NCBI RefSeq assembly: GCF_000143415.4
Contig: NW_003314294.1
Span: 362,616 to 426,615 of the forward strand
Length of the DNA: 64,000 bases
Source of the DNA: Selaginella moellendorffii
Lineage: Eukaryota; Streptophyta; Lycopodiopsida; Selaginellales; Selaginellaceae
Direction: 5' to 3'
Shown here: positions 45,124-56,786 of the stretch, one piece after another
Numbering within the stretch: the first letter of the stretch is position 1
Layout: every line of letters starts with the position of its first letter
Notes under the pieces: generated by a model
The model's input: only the letters and a program-made list of their open reading frames with translations
The model's database searches: none
What the model was told of the DNA's origin: nothing
Position numbers and translations under genes: made by a program

Positions 45124-47351
45124 TCGCCAGGATCATCAAGTCTTGCGCCATCGCTGGGAATCTCACCCAGGGACGGCGAATTCACTCTCAGATTCTTAAG
45201 AGCAGGCACTCTAGCGACACGTTTCTAGCGAATCTCTTGGTGCAAATGTATGGGAAATGCGGGAGTGTTGACGATGCAGCGAAGGTTTTCGAGCGGATCA
45301 AGCGCCCTAACTCTTTTTCCTGGAGCATTATGATTCAAGCATATGCCCAAAACGGGCATCTTGCTCAAGCACAAGCTTTGTTTGATCGAATGCCGGAAAA
45401 AAACCTGGAATCTTGGAATGCATTGATTACTGCTTATGCCAGATCTGGTAAACTGGAGAAAGCCCAAGAGATTTTTGACAGCATGCCTGTGAAGAACACC
45501 GTCACCATCAATGCGATGCTCTCCGCATATGCCTCAAACGGGCATATTGGCGATGCTTGGAATCTTTTCGAGACCATGGAGCATCGCGACCGAATATCCT
45601 GGAACACAATGCTTCAGGGATTTTCTCTCAGTGGTCAGCTTGCAAAATTAAAGGATCTTTTTGATGATATGCCATCTGCAGATGTAGTTTCATGGACTTG
45701 TGTGATTACAGCATATGCCCAACATGGGCATTTGGAATATGCCCGTGCCATGTTTGATGCGGCGCCCGTAAGGAACGAGGTCACCTGGAACTCCATGATC
45801 ACTGCGTACGGAGAGAATGCCGATGTTTCGGAAGCAAAAGCTTTGTTTGATTCAATGCCAAATCCAAATGTTGTGTCGTGGAACGCTCTCGTCCAAGCCT
45901 ATGTCAATGCAGATGATCTCCAAGGAGCAAAGGTGGTGTTTGATCGAATTCCGGAACCGAATGTTATTTCGTGGACCACCATTCTTGCTGCTTATGCCCA
46001 AAGCGGCCAACTTGAGAAAGCGAAGAGAATTTTCGAAGATATGCCGCAAAAGAACGTTGTTTCCTGGACTGTTATGCTCTCTGCTTATGCCGAAAACGGG
46101 CATTTACGAGATGCGGAGATTCTCTTCGAGCATATACCACAAAAGAACAATCTGACTTGGAACTCAATGTTGCTGGCTTACGTCCAAAGAGGTGATATAG
46201 AGATGGCGAAGAGATTCTTTGACAAGATTCCTTCTCCATGTACAATAGCCTGGAACACAATGCTTCAAGTGTTTATCCAGCTTGGAAATCTGGACGAAGC
46301 TTTGGCTTTCTTTGAGCATATTCCCGATAAAAACTCCACGTCATGGACAACTATGATTCTTGCTCTCGCGAAGAATGGTCGAATAGATGAAGCAAAAGAT
46401 ATGTTTGTAAAGTCACTACCTCTCTACGATCTTGTGTCTTGGACTGCATTGCTTGGCGGCTATGCTCAAACTTGCGATGGATTTGTGGAGGAGGCCAAAA
46501 CAACCTTTGAAGCTATGCCAGAATGGGATATGGTAACGTGGAACACTATGGTCTCGGTTTATGGCTTGAACAATCGCCTAGAAAATGCTAGAGCCTTGTT
46601 TGATTCCATGCCAGCATGGGATATAGTTACATGGAACACACTGCTTTCTATCTATGCCCAATCTGGATATAGCGAAGAATGTAAAAACCTCTTTGAAAGT
46701 ATGCCATTCTTAACAGCGATATCTGTAAATGCAATGATATTGGGGTGTGATTCTCTCCAGGAGTCCAAGAGTTACTTTGATACGTGCATACCTCCTGGAG
46801 AGAGGGATATTCTTTGCTGGAGTTCTATGATGCTTGCATATACCCGGGCTGGGCATATACTCAGAGCCAAGAGAATGTTTGATGGGATGCCCGAAAAGGA
46901 CTTGGTGGTGTGGAATATGATGGTGGAGGCGTATGGACAAGGTGGTCATGGAGACAACGCTGTGGAAGTGTTTAGAAAAATGGAGGTGGAGGGCATCAAG
47001 CCTGACAAGATTGCTTATGTGAGTGTCTTGGCAGCTTGCGGCCATGGAGGTCTTTTGGATGAGGCTTGTGCGAATTTCTCCAACATGAGCGATGCGCATG
47101 GATATGTTCCTGAGGATCAGCATTTGTGTTGCTTGGTGGATGTTCTTGGGAGGACCGGGAAGTTGAAAGAGGCCGAGGAGTTGATCGAGGCTATGCCGTG
47201 TGAGATTGGATCCGTGGCCTGGGAGTGCTTGCTTGGAGCTTGTAAAATCTATAAGAATGCCGAGCATGGGCAAAAGGCAGTCCAGAAGATTGGAGCTTTG
47301 ATACCAGAGAAGGCCACTTTGTACTTGTCTATTGAGGCTATATCCCAATAA
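45081..47351 (+). CDS. PPR protein with about 20 short repeats
   Basis: A single exon encoding 756 residues. Almost all repeats are 31-residue S/SS type: MIQAYAQNGHLAQAQALFDR, VITAYAQHGHLEYARAMFDA, ILAAYAQSGQLEKAKRIFED and so on. A degenerate E region (YVPEDQHLCCLVDVLGRTGK, AMPCEIGSVAWECLLGACKI) ends the protein, without E+ or DYW. The N-terminus (MESPGTELQPTKDSFARI) begins 43 bp inside the neighbouring PPR gene. The stop lies 55 bp from the stop of the convergent ABC transporter. It is related to its neighbour, so the pair is probably an inverted duplication. Confidence 0.92.
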   Translation: MESPGTELQPTKDSFARIIKSCAIAGNLTQGRRIHSQILKSRHSSDTFLANLLVQMYGKCGSVDDAAKVFERIKRPNSFSWSIMIQAYAQNGHLAQAQALFDRMPEKNLESWNALITAYARSGKLEKAQEIFDSMPVKNTVTINAMLSAYASNGHIGDAWNLFETMEHRDRISWNTMLQGFSLSGQLAKLKDLFDDMPSADVVSWTCVITAYAQHGHLEYARAMFDAAPVRNEVTWNSMITAYGENADVSEAKALFDSMPNPNVVSWNALVQAYVNADDLQGAKVVFDRIPEPNVISWTTILAAYAQSGQLEKAKRIFEDMPQKNVVSWTVMLSAYAENGHLRDAEILFEHIPQKNNLTWNSMLLAYVQRGDIEMAKRFFDKIPSPCTIAWNTMLQVFIQLGNLDEALAFFEHIPDKNSTSWTTMILALAKNGRIDEAKDMFVKSLPLYDLVSWTALLGGYAQTCDGFVEEAKTTFEAMPEWDMVTWNTMVSVYGLNNRLENARALFDSMPAWDIVTWNTLLSIYAQSGYSEECKNLFESMPFLTAISVNAMILGCDSLQESKSYFDTCIPPGERDILCWSSMMLAYTRAGHILRAKRMFDGMPEKDLVVWNMMVEAYGQGGHGDNAVEVFRKMEVEGIKPDKIAYVSVLAACGHGGLLDEACANFSNMSDAHGYVPEDQHLCCLVDVLGRTGKLKEAEELIEAMPCEIGSVAWECLLGACKIYKNAEHGQKAVQKIGALIPEKATLYLSIEAISQ

Positions 47352-47406
47352 AAAGACCCTCGCGAGCGTCAACTCCAAATCGAAAACTTGTAAATGAAGA
47401 CGAACC

Positions 47407-50400
47407 TCATTTTACGGCTTCAGCCAAAGAGTTAAACTTTGATCCTTTGTCACGCAAGAGCGCCTGTGGATCACCTTGTTCTACCTGTAATGTAAACGCC
47501 ATTCATGCTTTCCTAAAAAGTCTATTGCTTCACGTACCAGTCGGCCTCGGTCCAGGACGAGAACTCTCTGGAGATCAGAGATAGTTGAAAGGCGATGGGC
47601 AATTGTGACCACCGTAACGTCTTGGCATTCGTGCGCGATGGTTCTCTTTAAAAGGCGGGTTGTCTCCGGATCCACATTTGCCGTGCATTCGTCCAAGCAT
47701 AAGATCTGTAGCGAAAGTTCGTTATATTGGAGCAAACAAGACCAGGAGCTGGCTTACACGAGAGCGCTTGAGAAGCGAACGAGCAAGGCAGAGAAGTTGT
47801 CGCTGGCCTACAGAGAAGCTCTCGCCACATTCTCGTACTTGAGTATCCAGTCCCGCGGACTCCACTGCAGGCTTAAGGTGGCACTTTGCTATCATCTCCC
47901 AGAGCACGCAATCGCTGGCCTGTCCTGTTGGATCCAAGTTCTCCCTGACAACAGCAACATGTTAGAACTTTCCAGCCAGCACGTAGAAAAGCATCCTACC
48001 TCACTGTTCCTTCAAACAGGAAAGGACTTTGAGGAACGACCGAGAGGCTTTCTCGGAGTTGATGGAGGATGAGTTTTGAGATGTCAAAGCCATCTATAAT
48101 GATTCTGCCAAAACTTATAGGCCTCAGTCGAAAGAGCGCACAAAGGATGCTGGATTTTCCTGCACCTGTTCTTCCTGCGATGCCTACCTGCGGTATCATC
48201 AGCTTCAACGACAGGCTCTGGAAGTTTTTAATACCTTCTCTCCTGCAGCGATTTTGAAGGAGATGTTGCTCAGGGCGGGAGGTAATTCAGGACGATACAC
48301 GAGCTTTACGTTTTCAAACTCCACTTCTCCATTCTCTGGCCAGTTCTCGGGAAGATGGACATCTTCTAGTTCTTGATTGTCACCCTTTTCTGGAACTTCT
48401 ATGTCGATCATTAGATACTGTAAGCATTATGTTAGAAGACAGGTTTTATAAAACTCACGAACCTGTTGCACACGCTCAACTGACACCATCTCTTTCTCGG
48501 TCTCGGAAAATGCAGTGAGAAGATTGTTGAGAAGGGAAATAACTGGCGCAGCGTATGACAATGCCAAACCAATCTGTGTGGATCTCACAAGAGAAACAAA
48601 GATGACAAAACTTCTTTCGCGTTTCATTACTATATACCAAACCAGCAGTCGTTGAGTTGATAAGTAGATCTTTGTCACGGCTCAGAACAGCCATCATGCT
48701 CACGAAAAAGACTAGAAACGCTGCCATTATCTGCAAGCAAGCTAAAAACTGTCAGCCTTGGTAAACTCACAACGGAGCTGTAGCACCTGGAGCCGAATGG
48801 ACAGCCACAAGCTTGCTGCGATTTCAGAGAAAGACGCCCGCTGATTCGCTTCGACAAAAGTAACGTTTTGTGCCAAGAACATATCCTGGAAATGTATGAA
48901 GATTAACAACACCAAATGTGGATGAAAACCATCACAAACCTGTCGTTGAAATGCTCGGATGGTCGAGGCACCGTCTAGAGCTTCACTGAATGACGCATAT
49001 ATTGGGGACCGGGACACGCTATCAAGCCGCCGCAGCTCACGAGACGTTTCTCGGTAGAATCTCTGCATTTTTTTTATGGTTTATTCTTCACGGTAAGAAA
49101 ACCACCCAAGAGCGAACCTGAATCCTGAAATATATAAAACCGAGAGGTATAAGAAGCACCACGATTTCCCACTGAAAAAGAAACAACGTAAGCCAGATTA
49201 AGATACCAGCCTGAAACTTACTTGGACAAGGCAGAGAACAATGAGAATTCCCAGAAGGCTGAAGCAATGCGCAAGTAATATATTCGCAATAAAAGGAAGG
49301 GAATCATCAATTGTATACAAATCCGAAGAAAACCTGCAATGACTATTGAGGCTTTGCAAATATAACACTCTTTACCTGTTAAGGATGCGTCCAACGGGGT
49401 TCTTCTCGAAAAACAAAATCGACGCTCGAAGGATATTGTTTAGCAGAGTTTCATGCACTTGGAATGCTGCACGTAAACCTCCGCATGCGAATGAAAATGC
49501 CCGCAGCAGAGTGAACAAGGAATTGAGACCACCTATAACAAAAAGAATTTTCTGCACAGTCGACGATCCATTCGTGGTCAAAGCACAAAAAGAATGAACA
49601 ACCCACCAAGTAAAACTTCACAGAATGATGATGATCATTACTTGAAGTTTTGTCAACCCAGTGAGCCAGCCACCAGTCGTTTCCATTCTTTGTTGCCTGC
49701 ATCAAGCTTGTACTAGCAACTGTTATTGCTAAGATGGAACAACCAGTAAAAACCGCATAAGTCCTGCACATTAAGCACGGATTAACACCAATATCAAGCA
49801 CGGACGAAACAAGGGAGAGAATTAACCTGTAAACAGTTGCCTTTACTCGTCCATGATCTCGAGCTTCTTCCTCCACCAGAGAGAAAGATTTCGCTTCTCG
49901 ATCGTTGCCGCAAAGCGTACGATCCTCATATGGCGTTACCTCTGTATCAACCTCGATCTCTGACTGGTTATTATCGGAGTTTAAGTGCTTGCACGGTGTG
50001 CTTGTAATACACTTTGCATGCCCGTTTTCCACGAGAACTACAATGTCAGCAAGCGATGCTGCCTGAGATATCAAACACATATCAGATTAAACAAAGAAAA
50101 ACAAACAAATCATCAACCTGGTGATGGTGTGTGCATAAAACTCGAGTCTTGTCGCGTAACAAAGGCCCTTGAATCGCGTGATGCATAAGCCAGGCAGCTA
50201 CATGTGGATCAACAGCGCTGAGCGGATCGTCAAGCAAGTAGATGTCACAATCTTGATAAATCGCCCTGTGGCCACGGCAGTTCGTAAAGCGCTGCAATTG
50301 TACCAGAAAAAAGATTCTCACCTTGCAAGTGCCAAGCGAGCCTTTTGTCCACCGGATAGATTGCATCCTCGTTCGCCTATCTCACTCAAATCTTTCTTGT

Positions 50401-53138
50401 GCATGAGTTCCACGTCAAAATCAAGAGAGCACGCTCTTACAACCTGATCGTATCTGCAAAATAATTGCAGTTCGAAGCTTTCACAAGAACAAGTTACCCA
50501 CCTGTCTTCGACATAGAGCCGTCCAAAAAGAATATTTTCCCGCAGAGATCCAGATCTTATCCATGGGGTCTGCAAGGAGTGGACACCAGGTGTTAAATCA
50601 CCAAAAGAGATCTGTTTCGATTGGACCTGTGAAACAAATGCAGTAGAACCTGAGACATAGACAGAATCCCGTTCACAATTCATCTCGTTTAAGATTGCGT
50701 GAAGAAGGGAACTCTTCCCAGATCCCACCTGCATCAACTTGTTATACAGAGGAAGCCCTGCGACGTAACTTACTTGGCCGAGAACGACCACCAGTGATCC
50801 TTTTGGAATATCGAGTGAGATCCTTTTCAGAGTCGGCAAAGAAGAAGACCAGCTAAAGTCCATCTCAGACACCTTTAAGGCCGTATTGCGGTCCATCTCA
50901 GGCGTGGTTCGAGAAAAAGTTTGTGAGGAATCGGGAGAGCTCAAAAAGCGTTGCAGCCTCTGAATAGACACCCATGCCTGGTTTTCTTTCATCGTCAAGG
51001 CGTGAAGAGAACGCAAAACAAATCAAGCAGCTTACCTCTACGATTCCAGTAATAACCCATGGAAAAGAGTTCAGTGGAGATATTAAAATGTTGAAAAGAG
51101 CAAGGCTGGTGAACACCTGAGCAGAGAAATACAGTCAGTCAGTCAGCTTTTGATAGTTACCGTGGCTGCATCCAGAGTATGTCCTAGGAACGTAAACAAT
51201 CCAAACGTAAGGACCGAGAATAAAGTCGGTGTGCAGGCCCAGAAATAAACGCATAGAGCATCCAAGTATTTACGCGTCTGCAGGAAAAGACTGAAAGTTT
51301 AATTGATATCTTCGCAAGGCCAGACACTTACGGACAAGTGCTTCATTTCCTCGTTTCTGACTGTCCTGATTTTGTGAGCAAAAAACGTTTCCCAGGCATA
51401 CATCTTCACAGTCCAAATGTGAGTCAAAAGCTCACTTGTTCTCCGGATCCTGATATCCATGGAAGATTAAACAAGAACTTTTAAAACATTTACAAGTCAC
51501 CTCTCGTCTTTCTGAGCCATCATAAAAGTGTTTGCTTCACCAATTTTCACAGCTATCCATCGGTTCACTGCGTACCGAATTGTTAACTTCGTCAAACGAA
51601 ACCAGAACAGAAATTACCCGGTATGAGAAGGATAACCACGGCAAGCCCCGCTAAAAAGGAGTACTTGACTTGCATGTAAAGCATACACAAGGCCACAACT
51701 ATCTGCAATGGAAGACTAGCCTTTAAAACGTTAATTCTAGCTCGTGAAAGAACACAAATGCTTACCTCCACAAGTCATGCACACTTGAAAAGAGATTAAT
51801 CGTCCTGTCGGCATCTACAGACATCAGCGTTTGGATTTCTCCAGTGGAAAAAGAGTTGCGCTGAGCAACACGTATGCTCAAAGCCTGTGGATCTTTCACT
51901 CAGACAGTATCCAAGACAATTTAAGTCGAGCCTACCTTGCGATAGACAATTGTTGTTAATCCTGCCTTTAACTTTAGCCTCAGCCTTGCTACTAGAAAAC
52001 TGTAGTGCGTTCCCATAAATCCTCTAGCAACAAAGCAAATTAGCTGCGCAAACCAACCAAACAAGCAATTCTACCTCAACAGCGAAATACCTCCGATTCC
52101 ACAAGCATACCAATAGCCACGTCCATGGCTGGTATGTTTACCTTTAAATCAACACCTTAAAACACAAATAGATCTCAAGGAGAACAAGCTCACCAGATTG
52201 CAGATACTTCATTATTGCATTGAGAAACAATGGGCCCGAGAAACTGAGGCAGTCATTGACAACCTGCAAATACTTGTTTTTTCAGTAAGTAGAGAATTGG
52301 TAGTCAAACCTTCAACAGTCCGATGAAGAAAAAACTCCATCCATAAGACCGGAAGATCGCCCAGAACAGCGACTTGTTTTCTGATTCTAAACAAGCTTCC
52401 CACAGTCGATCGCGGCATACTTCTGGATCGAGGTCCCCGGGCAATGGAAATAAATCGTCTTGGCAAAGTTGCTTGCCAGAACCAGCATTCATGAGAGGAT
52501 TCACCCATGAAAACGTTAGTGTGCTCCAGATCGAGGCACTCTAAAAAGGAGATGAAGTTTTAGAAGGAAAAGATCCTTGAGACAAGCACACCTGAGATGA
52601 CGATGAAGCAGACTGTAGCAGAGGCTCTCTCTCTCCCTGTTTGAAGCTGTAGCAAAACTTGGCAACTTATACAAGGAGCTCTGGTCAAAGAAAGAGCTTC
52701 TCACCTGTCTGATCCAAGCAAAGATAGAACCATGCTGGGAAGACTCGAATCAATCCTTCCCGAGGAAACCACCTCGATTACCTTCACGAGGAAAAAAAAG
52801 GCAGCGATCCCCCGATCAAAGCACTATCACAGCTTACCAGCACTACTCAGCTTGAGAGAGGAATAAATCCTTCGCTCCTGAAGAAGCAAGAAAAGTTCTA
52901 GCTTCTCAGAACGAAAAATCTTAAAACCGTCACTTACCTCGCGCCAGGCAACTCCCTGGCTCATACATTGTCGATGCTTAGCTCAAAAGCAGAGTGATCG
53001 CTTCCAAATGAGCTGAATAACAAGCACATCCAGCTACAAACCATAAAAAAAAAACTCTCGAATGATGATCACGCGTGATGATAAAAAAGGAAATCGTACC
53101 TGTGCGCACAAAGAGATTCCTGACGCTGATGGATCCAT
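47407..53138 (-). CDS. ABCC10/ABCC13-type ABC transporter (MRP subfamily)
   Basis: A full-length multi-exon ABCC gene with many 50-110-bp introns. The stop is at 47407 (after SLAEAVK), and the tentative start is at 53138 ([13 protein letters not shown]), with uncertain N-terminal exons. Near 52.3-52.5 kb, [19 protein letters not shown] and [18 protein letters not shown] fit the start of the first membrane domain. NBD1 (50.3-50.9 kb) has [23 protein letters not shown] and [15 protein letters not shown]2 (47.5-48.3 kb) has [28 protein letters not shown] and [16 protein letters not shown]. Both NBDs look functional. Transporters of this group lack the N-terminal TMD0. The substrate is unknown. 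I have not resolved every exon. Confidence 0.85.
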
Positions 53139-53354
53139 CCCCCGAAAAACACCATGCCCTAGCACCAAGAACGCGCGCCGAGGGAGAGCGAGCGAGTAAA
53201 CCTAGCTCATGCTTTAGGTGGCATTTCCTGGGCCGAGAATCGATCCGGCGCCATCCAACGTTTCCAGAAACTATTATTAGTCAGCGATGGTTAAAGGCAA
53301 GGTCAACTGTCAACTCAAATCTATCTATCTAACTTGATTTCACTCTGGGTGGGT
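53139..53354 (-). promoter_or_regulatory. Upstream region of the ABCC gene
   Basis: The interval holds the 5' flank of the transporter on the minus strand. No specific element is clear. Confidence 0.3.
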
Positions 53355-53800
53355 TTGGTCATAGTCTGTGGCTCGACACCAAACTCAAAACAACACGTCC
53401 TGGAGATTAATCCAGCACTTGAGAGTGATCAACCCCAACCAAGAACCACAGACTTACCATCTTGATCTGGAGGGTAATCCGCACCCGCATGATCTACCTT
53501 GTATGTATTGGGCTTCCACATGATCCATGGGTGATGAATACTTTCGCGAGAGCTAAAGTGCTCTGCTGAAATGCAAAAAAGAACTTCAGGTATGATCCAA
53601 AACAAGATGGGCTCTTCTGTTGATTCTTGGGATATCTACATTGTTGTAGCTCACTGTTCACTATACGGTGTGGTTTGAACCTGGGTTTGGCGTTGAGGAT
53701 TTGCTCAACAGTGAAGCCAAGGCTGCAGAAGCGTGGAAGGGAAGGTCTGGGCTGTGAAGGGCGAACTCAAAACCTTGCAATGGGTTCTTACGGATAACGG
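53355..53800. pseudogene. Rearranged USP-like fragment
   Basis: 53355-53490 matches the antisense of exons 2-3 of the USP-like gene (CTCAAAACAACACGTCCTGG, TAATCCGCACCC). From about 53491 the sequence flips to sense, giving MIYLVCIGLPHDPWVMNTFA and, near 53760, VKGELKTLQWVLTDNG. Two inverted pieces are joined, with stops. Not functional. Confidence 0.6.
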
Positions 53801-54079
53801 TTTTCATTATATATAGTCTTAAAAAAAATTCTATTCGGAGTATATTATATTTTAACCTTAACTATTTTAACTCATTCTGTCACAAAAAAAGCATCTATTA
53901 ATCACACACGCTTCCCATGGTCCACGATCAACCACGCCTCTGGTACGTCGGTCCAGACGGGAGGATAGAAGTCATAATGAAACCACTTGAAGTTTCCATC
54001 TCCATCGCCATAGCCATGACTCGACGATATGGCCAAGAACAAGCGTAAGACTCTTCCAGAAAAAACCACCTAGGTTAAC

Positions 54080-54840
54080 AAAAGTCAGCGATCGTGACTA
54101 CTAACACTGACTACAGCTCGAAGACTTTCTTCCATGGCAGCAAAGGTGAAGAAGAACCCGACCTCTTATGAGAACTCCCAGGGACTTTTCGTGCCTCTTC
54201 TGGAAGTTGGCAAAGATGAAAACTCTGGCGCAAAGCTCCACAATTAATGTACTCTTCAAGCACATCCAGGTTATCGATCTGCGGCGGTCTCTGGTCTCCC
54301 GATACCGTAGCCAAGAGAGTCGCATTTCCTTTCAAGGGTTTCTTTCTATGTTTCTTTAACAGGGAGTGCTATTGAAGGATACGGCAGTGATCTCTGAAAC
54401 CAGTGACTCTTCGTTAATTGCCAAAAGCTGAAACTTCCAGATGGTTGGTGACAACTACTATCTCTTCTTCCTTTGGTTTGTATCACTCAGTCGTGATTGC
54501 TTGTGTGAAATTTTCCAACGGAACTATTGGCTGGTCCGTCGGTGCATTGCTTGGCTACGCACAAGGCGCAAAAGAGCGTGTGATCGCTTGCATTGGAGAT
54601 GGAAGCTTTCAGGTACCCCTAAGTCTTCCACAAGTACAAGAAAAAGAGTCTTTTTTCTGCCAGGTTAAAGCACAAGATGGTATCATGATTCGTTACACCC
54701 CATCACAGTCCTGGTTAACAGCGGTGTCGAAGTGGAGATCCACGACAGCCCCTACAACACGATCAAAACTTGGGATTACACCCAGGTGGTGAACACTTTT
54801 CACAACAATGACGGTGCTGGATAGCCAAGGTAGAAATATC
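54080..54840 (+). pseudogene. Pyruvate decarboxylase pseudogene, plus-strand copy
   Basis: Homologous pieces in order: MAAKVKKNPTSYENSQGLFV then ENSGAKL (54135-54245), a stop, TAVISETSD (54370-54405), [20 protein letters not shown] and [10 protein letters not shown] (54523-54613, the TPP-binding GDG motif), then an out-of-frame match to the [20 protein letters not shown] region (54660-54830). Stops and frameshifts are scattered. Pyruvate decarboxylase uses TPP to convert pyruvate to acetaldehyde. This copy is dead. Confidence 0.8.
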
Positions 54841-54924
54841 TATATCTCCCAAGTTTGTCACCATTGTCTCCATCTCTTTTCTTGTACAAGGCGTGTCGAT
54901 GTTAGAATGTTTTAAAAAATGTTG

Positions 54925-54960
54925 TGAGGGTGCCAGGATTCGAACCCGGAGATACCATTT
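54925..54960 (-). other. tRNA-like 3' half (antisense)
   Basis: The minus strand reads GGGTTCGAATCC with CTGGCACCCTCA, the T-arm and acceptor strand of a tRNA. No 5' half is recognisable. It mirrors the copy at 56711-56786 within the inverted duplication. Confidence 0.5.
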
Positions 54961-55084
54961 TGATGATTTTCTTTTTTTGGCCCCCTTATACTTATAGATG
55001 TATTTTCTCAATAAGATTAATTTATTTCATGACAAAAATTATCTTAAATAAACGCAGAATATACTACAAAATTTTAGCCGGACT

Positions 55085-55400
55085 ATACGCTGGTTGAAGA
55101 GAGAACTCAAAGCCTGGCGTTGGGTTCTGGTGGAAAGATACGATCTACCTTGTATGTATTGGACGTCCACAGGATCCATGCATGAATACTTTCACGAGAG
55201 CTAAAGCACTCTGCCAAAATGCAAAGAAAGAGCTTCCGGTATGATCATCCAAATCCTCTTTTTGTTCTCACTATTCACTGCACGGTGCGGCGTTTTGGTG
55301 ACCACCCTGTTGAGATGCAAGGCCGTGGGTGATTACCTGGTGTCAAGACCTTGGTAAGTTTGTGGTTCTTGGTTGAATCGATCATTCAATTGCTGTCCAT
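55085..55400 (+). pseudogene. USP-like pseudogene, plus-strand copy
   Basis: Pieces match the USP-like genes on the opposite strand: REL/AWRWVLVE (about 55100), GATCTACCTTGTATGTATTG, CACGAGAGCTAAAGCACTCTG, and the intron plus exon 2 part ending near 55345 (GTGATTACCTGGTGTC). Frameshifts and deletions are present, so it is non-functional. Confidence 0.65.
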
Positions 55401-55833
55401 TTGATCTCAGGGAGGGGAGGGAATCTCTTAAGCCGGACAGTCAATTGGAAAACAATGACGAGATCTGCCTGAAAGCAAGAAAGTGCAACCCCCAAAAGGA
55501 TCGCAACCCCCCAAGCTTCATTTCATTCTAAGATCAATCTTTAATTTGATTATTTTTTTTACATTCTTGGCCTGGAGTGGTTTGCAGTTTTTTTATTTGG
55601 CAAGCAGCTTCTCAAAACGATCTTTGAACCTCACTTAGTATTGTGAGCATCAGGCCGTAAGCGTCGGCCAACTCGATAAGAGACCTGCAGTGCACAAAAC
55701 GAAAAATCTTAAAATCTTTAGCTCAAAACTAGAATAACAAGCACATCCAGCTTATCATAAAAAAAACCCATCCAGCTTGTTCAAAAAATTATATTATTAT
55801 AGGATCAACTTTCAATTCAAAGGGAGACGATCG

Positions 55834-56402
55834 TCAACTTGAAGCTTTGGGGGGCTTGCGATTGGGCTTCACAGAGATCACATCATAGTCTCCTACACAT
55901 GGCTCTTCCGGCTCAAGAAACTCAAAACAACACATCCTGGAGGTTAAATCCAGCACTTTTGAGTGTGATCAATCGAACGAAGAAGCACAGAACGTACCTG
56001 CTTGATCTCGCAGACACCAGGTAATCCGCACCCACAGCCTTGGCTTCACTGTTGAGCAAACTCGCAACACTGCTTTCATCACGATGCCGCGCCGTGTAGT
56101 GAATGGTGAGCTAAACAAACGCAAACATAATAAAGCACCAGTTTTAACGATCATTCAGATTATACCTGAAGCTCTTTCTTTGAATTTTGGCAGAGCGCTT
56201 TAGCTCTTTCGAAAGTATTCATCACCCATGGTTCCTCTAGAAGCCCAATACATACGAGATAGATTGTGTCCTTGGCGTGCAACCGGTTATCCGCAAGAAC
56301 CCATTTCAAGGCTTTGAGTTCTGTCTTCACAGCCACAACCCACACCTTCCCTTCCTTTTTCCCAGCAACATCCTCCAGGCACACGCGGATGCTTTCTCCC
56401 AT
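55834..56402 (-). CDS. Small universal-stress-protein-like protein, copy 1
   Basis: Three minus-strand exons, 56402-56166, 56110-55998 and 55936-55834, form an intact 150-residue frame. Introns are 55-61 bp with GT-AG ends. KVWVVAVKTELKALKWVLAD is the first USP strand-helix unit, then DTIYLVCIGLLEEPWVM, LTIHYTARHRDESSVASLLN, KAVGADYLVSARSSR (the A-D-x-L-V-x-G-like segment) and DYDVISVKPN at the end (as in the P-V-x-V-V-K-P tail). USPs are alpha/beta stress proteins, some ATP-binding. The typical G-2x-G-9x-G(S/T) ATP motif is not clear here. The assignment is tentative but all splice sites and the frame are clean. Confidence 0.6.
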
Positions 56403-56710
56403 TGCTAGTAGATGTATCCTTGTGGTTTTCAATATATATCGTCTAAGTGGCTAAAATTTCGTTTGCTATTTTTCGACCTCCGTATTAGGGCTGCCTGGGA
56501 CAAAAAAGAAAACCGAGTTTTTCATTAAAGTCTTTATATGGACCCTTTTCAAGACTGCTACAAATTAATTTTTTAATTAATTAGAATCTTTTTATTATAG
56601 CAGAATCAATTTCTTTTTTAGTGTAAGAAGGACCTAAATTAATTATGTCTACATTCTAGCATATACTAAGATATTTAACTCATAAGGAAATAAGAAAAAC
56701 AAAATGAATT

Positions 56711-56786
56711 GGGGGTGTAGTGGTTTATCCCAAAACAAAAAAAGAAACCAAAATGGTATCTCCGGGTTCGACTCCCGGCACCCTCA
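56711..56786 (+). tRNA. tRNA-like remnant (pseudo-tRNA)
   Basis: The 76-nt length, a 7-bp acceptor stem (GGGGGTG at 56711-56717 with CACCCTC at 56779-56785), and a perfect T-arm (CCGGG, loop TTCGACT, CCCGG at 56762-56778) are right for a tRNA. The middle is AT-rich and forms no anticodon stem. The nominal anticodon position reads GAA but without a stem. A pseudo-tRNA or tRNA-derived repeat is the best reading. A similar central segment recurs at 58.32 kb. Confidence 0.5.

Noticed and set aside
56160-56432. Upstream extension MKTTRIHLLAMGES of the USP-like gene
   Set aside because: The first of these codons is TTG, not ATG; the true start is MGES at 56402.
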